From contig JAILWY010000014.1 in NCBI GenBank assembly GCA_022113835.1, positions 7,255,501 to 7,319,500 on the forward strand: a stretch of DNA of 64,000 nucleotides, in the 5' to 3' direction. Under the pieces are notes generated by a model that worked only from the letters and a program-made list of their open reading frames with translations, searched no databases and had not been told where the DNA came from. Positions 54,871-64,000 of this stretch are shown piece after piece. Position 1 is the first letter of the stretch. The number at the start of each line of letters is the position of its first letter. The DNA is from Atopsyche davidsoni. Taxonomy: Eukaryota > Arthropoda > Insecta > Trichoptera > Hydrobiosidae. A program made the position numbers and the translations under genes.

Positions 54871-57800
54871 ATTTTTCTATAATTTGCCTTATATTTAGAT
54901 ATCAGGAATTGCTTTCCATGTTAGTTTATTAAATAACAGAAGCCTGTAAATGTAACAATTTCTAAGCTTTAATAAATAATTCTGTCATTGCTTATATAAT
55001 ATTATAAATTCACACTTTATGCGGAAGAAATTTCATAGCTGTTAGTTGGATTATATAAAATTGAACCGACTTGCAATTATTAACGATATCGCATCAGACC
55101 ACTTTGTGCAAGTAATATAAGACAGGTAAATCAGCTTAAGTCAGTGTATTCACTTTACATTTGAGAAGTCACTTTTGCGTTATTATCCTATTTATGTTAT
55201 GGAATAAGAAGCAATTTAATCAAACTACTTAATTTAATTTATAATTGTATTTTCACACTTCATAATTGCGAATAAAAATTTTACGTACGTGTACTAAATA
55301 TTATTAATTTACTCGAATATTTTAGTTTCTTAAAAAACTACTCGTGGATTAACAGAGTTTAAATGCACTTTGAACATTTTTTATATATTTTACTTTAATA
55401 ACTTTTTCGAAGATAATTGTTTTTTATAACTTATTAGTCTTTTTAGACATTCTACTAATATCGTTATCAAATTACGCTTATGTATCATTATACAGTGCAA
55501 TACGATTTATCTAGCAACTTACATAACGCGAAGTAGTTATGGTTATTAAAAAAAACATTAATAGCCTAGGTCGATGTGAAGATGCTCCATTAATGTTATT
55601 TTTAATGCAAGTAAGGCTCAAGTGTTCATTCATCCGATGATTTCATCATTTCACCGAAGGCCCGAAATAAAAAAAAACAACGCAGGAGAGATCGAAACTC
55701 TGGCAGAGCGTGCGGGCGAGTGTGCCCACGGTCACACACGTGTGAATGTGACTTTACGTATGCATACTGGAGGGTTTCTGCTCAGTATCAGTGCAGAGTA
55801 TTGCTTTCAACCGACGACTCATTAGTTATAAAAACATGTACAAAACACTCCCACATGCGCCAAAACATAAACAACGGCCTGAAGTTTTGTATAGGTTATA
55901 GTTTGGAGAACTTTCCAGTTAACCTTCGGTAAGTGAGGTTTGCAAGACTGCTTTCGTATTTATTTGTTCAGTATTTTTATATCTGTATATAAATAAAATA
56001 GACGAAAGTCGACTGTACGAATTTTTTTATTTACAGCTATACTTAGCTTACTTTCTTTTGAAGATGGCGTCAAATTTGTCTCGCAATTGTATTAATATTT
56101 ATTTTAAAAACATAAAACTAACAAACAACGTTTTTTCAGTTGCGTGAATATAATAAAACAAATATTTAAAAAATTATGTCTATATCTATTTATTCTACAT
56201 ATTCTGTTTGTATTTTTAAACGAATTTATTATAATTTAATGAAAAGCATTATTTATGTGGTTAAAAAAACTTTAACCCATAGTAAGATTGTACCGATAAA
56301 CAGAACTTTCTGTGGTAGCTCACTGCATTCTCCTAACAAACAAAGTCCGAGCTTCTGATAGATGTGGCAGTGAACTGGTCACACGGCCCACAACTCTCGT
56401 ACTATAATATAGAACCTCGTTAAATAACTAAGCTATTTTAAGTTAGAACGTGACTAGGACGCAACTCAATCGATAAATGTGAGAAATAGTATTCCATTTA
56501 AATTGAATTTTGCTCTAATAATGTAAGTAAAGTGGCACTGTAACAAAGCTTTTACTTTGCTTTGACCTAAAATCTAACAAGTCATTCATGAAACACAGAA
56601 TAATTTACCGAATTCCTCTTCCAGCATGTTTTAAAATAGCTTTGTGACTATCAGCTTAGAGCCCAAAAGAACCCCATACTAGGCGAAGCATTCTATGTGC
56701 AGTTCATCATCGTGTCGCGTGTCATATAAAGCGATATTCTAATGGTAAAACTATATTTGGATCAATTTTACTGCATGTATCTACATAAATATTGTTCTAA
56801 GGTTCAGATATCACGCACTGTCAATATATAGACGGTTATTGGGTGTTAGTTGGGGAGCGTTATTTATTTATTTATTTTTTATCACTATGTCTATACTATG
56901 CGTATGTCTTTCACAGGAAACAATGAAAACTTAAGCAGGAAAAAAATAAAACGTTGAAAAGGAAGGAAGTAAAATTTATGCAGCATTAAGCCCAAAAGTT
57001 TACGACTTAGTTTTCAAGGACTGATTTTATTGAACAGTAATTACGAAGACGTTTTATACGTTGTACATATTTCACTAAATGTTTTTTTTGCAGAGTTTCA
57101 TATGCTAAAATTGACATTTATCAAGGCTTGATCGCTAATTTATATAACATTTAGATCTTACAATAATCATGAATGGTATATATTTTAACTGTTGATTTTT
57201 AACATCTTAGAAGTCAGTTTAAATTCATTTTAAAATGCTAACACAATGGAAAAAAACCGTCGCGATTTTGTGAGAAACATACTATGTCATATCTTTAGTA
57301 TGATTTACGTATAAATGCGATACGTTGAAGATAAGACCACTCCAGCCGTTTCCGTGCGAGGGACTGCAGTCCGCCCACGCAGGCTTCTCCGGCGGGGCTG
57401 TGGGAGGCACATGCAGCTCTGCAGATTCCGAAACCCGATGAGCATATTATTTTATTGGTCGACTTCATGCCAGAGCTACTATAAGACATGAACGTATCAT
57501 ACATATCCTTTATCATTTAGTATAAAAATAAAAATTACTGGCAATAGCCAAGAATCACGAGTGCGATTGTTTGCGTTTTTGTGTGATGTCATTTTAATAC
57601 AAAATATAACGATACATGCAGAATGCGATGTATTCAAAAAATATCCGTAAAAATGTATGGTTTAAATCTTAACCGATACGGTTGGTAGTGTGTCGCCTTT
57701 GAGCGTTGCGTCGCAACAGTCCATATACGGTTTCAAGTACCTACTTTAAAATTCACTCAGACTCTTGACAAGCCAGGCAGTGGGCCGCTCTGGGTGGCAT

Positions 57801-60800
57801 TCCCAAACGTCACGGATAACGACGCCGGTCCTGGGAGCAAACCAAACCATGATGATGGCTGATGGCAGTAAGTTGAATTTAATTGCATCGAGTGATACAT
57901 AATGAGTGACAACTAATGACTGGTGACATGTATCAAATGTTACCGATGTCGGCATGATTGAAAATCAAATGATAATGCTAACAATATGCATGGACAAGAG
58001 ACATAGAAAGGATCACTCTAAATCGAACATAAAAAGGCTGCATTATATAATGAATAATTTTATTACAACATGTCAGTAATATTTTATTAATAAGAAAAGA
58101 AATTCAGGGTGGAAAATGAAGCGATCCATGTTATTAACAATTATGACAATGAACTGTAAATGTTTTTTATAAACAAAATAATCATAGCTTTGGGACTTAT
58201 AATATTGTTACAAAGAACAATAAATACGGAGCGTCATCTTCACAAACTTTTGGGTTGGGCAAATGTTTGATCTAACTGAATTATTTTGAAAACAGTAATG
58301 TTTGAAACGTTTAATTTGTGGAAACTTACGTAGCGGTTAAATCAAGTTTACAACTATGTTGTTTCAAAACATTTGGGAAAAAAATATGCGGTAAGAAAAT
58401 AGCAAAAGCCCCGTAGAGTATATATAGACAATGCTGTTATACGCCTTTGTTTTGTGAAATAATTAATCATCGTGATAAATAAGGAGTTTTCTCGGGAAAC
58501 CGTGTTAGCTACGTCAATTACAGATTACTGGAAATTTTCTGAAATTTATGGATAGTTCTTGCATGAATTGGGGCTGCTTTAAAATATTGCATTTATTTTC
58601 ATTTCTATAGGCTGTGTTATTAAAAATGGTTTATTATTATTACTACATAAAATATAATATGATGATTTCAGTGTTGTGTTCGGTGTGTGATTGACCGCAT
58701 CTGATAAGAAAATTTCACGGAAAACATACAATGCGATCGCACTATAAGGCGTATTTACTATTTTATGCGGTTTATAATGCACTGCTTTATAAAAATATAT
58801 ATGCACATCCGTTTTAAAACATTCAAAAGACAAAATAATTTTTTTTCCTCCAGCTTTCAGAATTAAATTTTTAAACTAATACAAATCTGAAAAATTATTA
58901 ATAAGTCAACAGTTATTTCATTTCGCTCGTATAACCGTGTCCGGGAAACCATCGGATGTAGCCAAGGCGGTGAAAAACCGCAATATGGTTGTTATTGGAA
59001 AACCACTAGTAAAACTGAACATATTTCATTAATTTTATATAAATTTATATATGACAACAAGGATTAATATTGACAGAAGCTGATAAATATCAATATTGAT
59101 AATCACGTATATATTTTAAAAAGAAGTTAATAATAATACATAGTGAAAACCAAATCATATATTTTTAATAAGTATAGAATAACAGTTGATAAAAAAGTTA
59201 CCTCATGAAGTCGAAATAATTATTTGTCCATCAAAGCTTATTTAAAAATAGTTCATATTTTAAGTATTCTGTTAGTTTTGGAGATTTAATTATACCATCA
59301 ACGAAAATAAATATTTTTAACACACTCGATATTGAATCACAAAAATATCAACTAGATATTTTTTAGGCTTAAATAAGTATTGTAAAAAACGTTTATATTG
59401 TTAAAATTATAAAAAAGTAATAAAAACAATATTAAATCAATAGACTTTATATTGTCATTTATTTGAGTGCCAAAATACAGGTATTTATTTCAAATATTAA
59501 AACTATATTAAATATACGCATGTTCTTTAAAAACATACATAAAATATAGATAAAGTGTTTGTAATTAATTATAAAAAGTATCTAATGACCTCCTAACGTG
59601 AGGTCGTGACCCTGCGACTTGTTTATTTATTTGTTTGAATAAAAAGACTACTAATTAATAACAATATTTTTTCCTTCATGATAATTTATAATTAATAGGT
59701 GCATTGCTCTTACAGATATTTACTTTAATTATTCAAGACAAGTAAACGAATGGATAATAAAACGATAAAATATTTTATACTACAAACAAACGTATAATAA
59801 GTTAGAAACTAATGAGTAGTAAGAATAGAAATTGGAATAAAGATTGCATAACATCATTTAATCTTTAACTGTCGCAAAACAATTTTGTAATTCAAATTTA
59901 ATTTCACGAAAATTTTGTGGGAAAACATGTAATGCATTTTAAATTTTTCCTAAGATATTTCCAGATATTATTAACTAGTCATAATACATTCAGAATTCTC
60001 ATATTCAGAAATAGAAAGTCACAGCTGAACTATTTTGCATTTTTCTTCGGATAACGCATGTGGCCTAAATATTTGTACCACGCGTGACTGTCCATACCAG
60101 ATTATATAACAGTGTTTCAATAAACAGGATGAGTATAAATTATTTAAAATTATATATAAAATGAATTTGACTGCATGTTTAAAAAAGTAATAACCAATAT
60201 GTTTGCGTGTTTGATTTTATTCATGATCGTAATTACGATTATCTTCAATTTGAGGCTTATAATTATAGATGCTCCGTTGAAAACATTCAAAGCATTTTTA
60301 TTGGGTAAAAAGTAATAAATTTGAAAAAAAATTATGAGATAGGCGAAAGACCAACAATTATATAAAGTTGTTCTGTCTATCTTAATATTCTTGTATGACC
60401 TTTTAAGTAAGAATAAACATTACGATTTAAATTGAAATAAAAAAAATATCTTTACTGGTCAATATACTTACTACATATAAGCTCGCCTTTGTTCTGAATA
60501 TATAATATTTTTTTAATGCCATTCAAGAATAATAATTCTAACAAATCAAATGACAAATGTGATCTAATATTTTTTTTATTTACTTCACGCATATTTATAT
60601 TTTTAAACAGAATCAAAATTAAAGTACAAAGAGAACAAAAAAAAAAAAAAAGGAATAGTCTATTTAGTAGAGCAAACGTATCTATAAATAGTTTGCTTCC
60701 GTTTCAAAAGTTAGCGAATAAATCACAATTGACATTTAGAACAAAAGACTTTTCGGTGAGTTCCGCGAGTTTCGCACGCGCTGTATAGTGTTAAACTGCA

Positions 60801-61158
60801 AATTAACGCGGGACTGAAAATCGCCGTGCCCTTTGCAGAGGTAAATGTCGGGAAGGCTCGGCGCTGCGCTCGAGTCAAGATGTGTTATGCTAATGGCCGC
60901 TTATGAAAGAGCGCCGCCATTACTCTCCGCACAGTCCTGCGGGGACCCGAGGACGCAGGTCTCCGCTTCGCCGAAACCACTCAGCACCACAAACGCACTC
61001 TGTATGTTTGATTAATATTTAATTTTAATCATGATTAATTTTAACCCCTCCTTACATTGTTTTATAAAAAAACTACAATGTATCACTAACGCTACAGATT
61101 CATTATGTGAGTTTTTCATTTTTTGAGTGGTAGTTTTTAGACCAAATAAATAATATTA
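54871..61158. other. Non-coding stretch with GC-richer islands
   Basis: Islands at about 55660-55830, 57330-57480, 57660-57860, 58925-58990 and 60770-61000 interrupt AT-rich sequence. The last one is CpG-rich and contains no frame of note. Open frames of 60-90 codons at 55622, 57295, 58579 and 60516 lack recognisable domains. No gene is supported. Confidence 0.35.
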
Positions 61159-62167
61159 TCTAATATATATAATAGCCATTGTGTGTGTGTATGTATGTAT
61201 GTTTCGATTTTTGGTTTTCTATAGAATATCTTAAAAGATACAACGCTGATTTTTTGCACATAAGTTAAGTAAATCCGCAGCTATGTGCCGAATTTCAAGA
61301 CGATAGGATAATATTTTCATTCATAAACTATAAAATATGCTTTAGCGAGTTTCAATATAAACGAATTATATGCTTCTGTTCTTCACCGTGAGAATTTCAA
61401 ATTTAGAACTTTTACAAAAAAAACAAATTTTGGATGCTTCTAAGAAATTTCCAGCTTATGTCAGTTTCACACAAACGTCATCTCTATTTTTTTATCGAAA
61501 TTGCATTAGAAATTATTAATCACATCATTAATAACTCAAAATAACACCTTCTACGCACAGAAAACGTAATTAAAAAAGAATTGCACAATTGAACGTGATA
61601 AAGACTGCATCAAATAAAGAACAGTGCAGTGAAAAGTGATGCGTTGTTTGTGACACGAAATGTGACATAAATGTCAAACAATGAGTTGGAAGGAAAACGT
61701 GAGCAGCGTCTTCTTAAAATTCGAGTACGCGCATCGACCTCAAGACAAAAAGAAACTGATGCACAGCGAACGCTGCGTTTGTCTTCGGATTAATTAGTGT
61801 GACCTGTCGATTCTGCAATGCTTTACATTATCAAGCAGAAAACCCATCAGATGGAAAGTTCAACAGTTCAAGTGCACAAAGATAATGTGAAACTACCAGC
61901 AAGGCCTATTTCCCCAGTATATTTAAAGGATATTTATAATGTAAATTTCAAGAGAAAAATAAGATCATACAATAACAGTATATCTTTTGCATCAATGGGA
62001 GCTAAATTAACAGTGGGCCACTCTGCTTCAAAGTTCAAGGCCAAGGTATATCACAGAACTTCGCACCTTCATCCAACTGATGGTACAAAATTAAAGCATT
62101 ATTCATCTTATTATTGTAAGCATTGTTCATCGAATGCGCGTCATTCTGTGACGGGCTATATTTCTAG
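61159..62167 (+). mobile_element. Non-autonomous Helitron, copy 2 (1009 bp)
   Basis: Starts TCTAATATATATAATAGCC and ends CTAG, with a CGTCAT-TCT-GTGACG hairpin (one G-T pair) just before the end. The left flank is A (61158). The right flank T (62168) is also the first base of the next Helitron. It is 340 bp longer than the other copies because it retains part of the Rep/helicase gene (separate entry). Compared with copies 1 and 3 it is clearly diverged and has lost the MPPKK start codon. Confidence 0.85.
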
Positions 62168-62177
62168 TCTACTATAA
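61671..62177 (+). pseudogene. Helitron Rep/helicase relic, N-terminal part
   Basis: Helitron transposases join a HUH-type Rep nuclease to a helicase; this is a remnant of the region before the Rep domain. ATG at 61671 gives MSNNELEGKREQRLLKIRVR and ends DAQRTLRLSSD at a stop (61791), typical of the Arg-rich repeats near the start of these proteins. In the same frame from 61818, KVKLP-like NVKLPARPISPVYLKDIYN leads to KRKIRSYNNSISFASMGAKL and FKAKVYHRTSHLHPTDG, which match the IRxYNxxFxFxSxGxK and GxxYHRIGxLxP motifs of the family. The HUH nuclease and helicase motifs are absent. Stops and deletions make it non-functional; the reading frame even runs out of the element end into copy 3. Confidence 0.82.
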
Positions 62178-62841
62178 TAATAGCCATTGTGTGTGGGTGG
62201 GTGTGTGTGTATGTTTCAGTTTTGGGTTCTCTATAGAATATCTTAAAATATACAACGCTGATTTTTTGCACGCAAGTTCAGTGAGATTTTCCGCAGTTAT
62301 GTGCCGAATTTCAAGACGATAGGATAATATTTTCATTCATAAACTAATTAAATAAAACTATCAAATATGCTTTATGTACGAATTATATGATTCTGTTGTT
62401 CACAGCGAGAATGTCAAATTTAGAATTTTTACAAAAAAACAAAATATGATGCTTCTAAGAAATTTCCAGCTTATGTCAGCTTGACACAAGTACCAATTTT
62501 ATTTTTTAGTTGCGTTAGAAATTATTAATCACATCATTAATAACTTAAAATGCCTCCTAAAAAAATAACACCGTCTAAGCACAGCAAACGTAATTAAAAA
62601 AGAATAGCACAATTGAACGTGATAAAGACTGCATCTAATAAAGAACAGTGCAGTGAAAGTGATTCGATGTTTGTGACACGAAATGTGATATTTCCTAAAA
62701 TGGCTTTGCTTTCAAAATTAATATCCGGTTATTAAAAAAATATATGTACAAAATATTCATCTAATTGTCAGCTAAACATATGTTCAAACACTATTGCATC
62801 GTTCATCGAATACGTCATTTTATGACGGGCTATATTTCTAG
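62168..62841 (+). mobile_element. Non-autonomous Helitron, copy 3 (674 bp)
   Basis: Starts TCTACTATAATAATAGCC directly after the CTAG of copy 2 and ends CTAG at 62838-62841, followed by T. The hairpin CGTCAT-TTT-ATGACG is at 62813-62827. Its interior matches copy 1 almost throughout, including the MPPKK start, the stop after it, and the IFPKMALLS segment, so both come from the same deleted master. The main differences are in the GT repeat near the 5' end and scattered substitutions. Confidence 0.85.
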
Positions 62842-64000
62842 TTATATATATATATAATATTCGTGTATTTGTACATTTGAAGGTGTAATTTTAATTCAAT
62901 GCAAAGACAAAAAGCTCGGAAACACACAAACTGAAATGCGTTGACTAGGCTTAAAGCGCGCGGATATCTACTTAGCGATGAGTATTGTGAAATGAAATAA
63001 TTTAAAACGGTGTATACTACACGATTGCTAAACAAACTGTAAAGTTGCTTAATGCACTTAATAAATCAACACATTTTTTCACAGCATTGTATACAGACAG
63101 ATGATAATAAATCTGAATGGAAATGAACAAGTATTATGGGCAGCCATATTACAAGGAGTAACAGATCCCTTGTTTATGCTATCACACCGCTTTCAGTAGT
63201 TGCTTTTGATAGAAATGCATATAAATGGTAAACACGCGATGGAGAATCGTTACAAGATGTTCAGCCTTACCAAACATAACATTTCCACCATTAACCTCAC
63301 ATAATGAAGGTTTTAAACTATAGCTGTAACACGTTTTTATGAGAAAAATAACATTTGCATTTTCTCGTTCTAGAATTTTTCTATTATCTTAGGTTTATGA
63401 CACAACTGCTTGGTAACAAAATGCGGTACTAAATTCTTTCACCTGGCATAAAACTAACCGTACAAAGTTGGTTGTAATAAATTTGCGGATTATATGCAGG
63501 TCATAGAGGAATTTGCAATGTTGAAACACATTTTAATATTGTGTTGTTAAAACCTAATATTTATTTTAACCATAATATTATCTACGCATACATGTAACTT
63601 TTTATATTAAGATATGTAATTTATTAAATAATATGCAAATTAAATCCATATACACGATTTTGCACGAACACGAAGGCGAATGGATTTAACATTAAATTTA
63701 TTGGTTTAATTCGGTATGGTTCTCTGAAATGCACCAGAAATATCTAAGAAATTCATAAATATTGCAAAGCGGTTCGGAAATCGAGCAATTCAAGCACAAA
63801 TACCTTCGCTCCTGCAGAGGAGAATTAGATACAAGAAAAAAGTAACATATCTGCGGGCAAAGGAACGACGATCGCCACAGAAGTTAAATATTTTTGCTTT
63901 ATACAAAGTAACATAAAAGTCATTTGTATAGTATTGTTTAAATTACTTGTGCTTTCAGTTAAGACAGTATGTTATTTAACAGGCTCAAACTAATTACTAT
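62842..64000. other. AT-rich non-coding right edge
   Basis: Begins with a short TA run and continues AT-rich. A slightly GC-richer patch lies at about 63760-63880. No exon, RNA gene or repeat end recognised. Confidence 0.4.

Noticed and set aside
60516..60788. 90-codon plus-strand frame
   Set aside because: Contains a poly-lysine run from poly-A and no conserved feature.

Overview
This window looks like nuclear DNA from an insect, possibly a lepidopteran. It is AT-rich with scattered GC-richer islands, and it has GT-AG introns, eukaryotic tRNA genes with internal A and B boxes (one with an intron), and several eukaryotic DNA transposons. There are no operons, ribosome-binding sites or dense coding. 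The assignment to Lepidoptera is inference from composition and element types; insect-level placement is firmer.

The one protein gene I can support lies at the left, on the minus strand. Two adjacent exons (6311-6412 and 5864-6033) encode most of a matrix metalloproteinase propeptide: a YLMNFGYL start, a PRCGMSD cysteine switch, a furin-type RSRRRR site, and the lead-in to the catalytic domain. The catalytic and hemopexin domains should continue past the left edge, and the signal-peptide exon should lie at higher coordinates; I found neither. Two tRNA genes flank these exons and probably sit inside the gene's introns: tRNA-Lys(UUU) at 2931-3003 (minus strand, same as the gene) and tRNA-Tyr(GUA) with a 16-nt intron at 6536-6624 (plus strand, opposite).

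The remaining ~57 kb is non-coding as far as I can see. It could be a long first intron of the metalloproteinase gene or an intergenic region. It carries three related non-autonomous Helitrons (13315-13985, 61159-62167, 62168-62841, the last two exactly head to tail), a deleted Tc1/mariner element with a DD41D-like transposase relic (14470-14960), a 1.47-kb hAT-type element with an 8-bp target duplication and an internal 51-bp tandem array (36544-38012), a diverged ~40-bp tandem repeat (6989-7370), three copies of an unassigned dispersed repeat, AT microsatellites, and a miRNA-like hairpin (53035-53113).

About two dozen GC-richer islands of 100-350 bp punctuate the AT-rich sequence. Most have stops in all frames or only short, unconvincing open frames. 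They are the best candidates for conserved non-coding regulatory DNA, but that needs cross-species alignment. I saw no clear new multi-gene system. The least explained structures are the 51-bp/17-codon repeat inside the hAT element, the hairpin at 53 kb, and an exon-like 58-codon frame at 29.9 kb.
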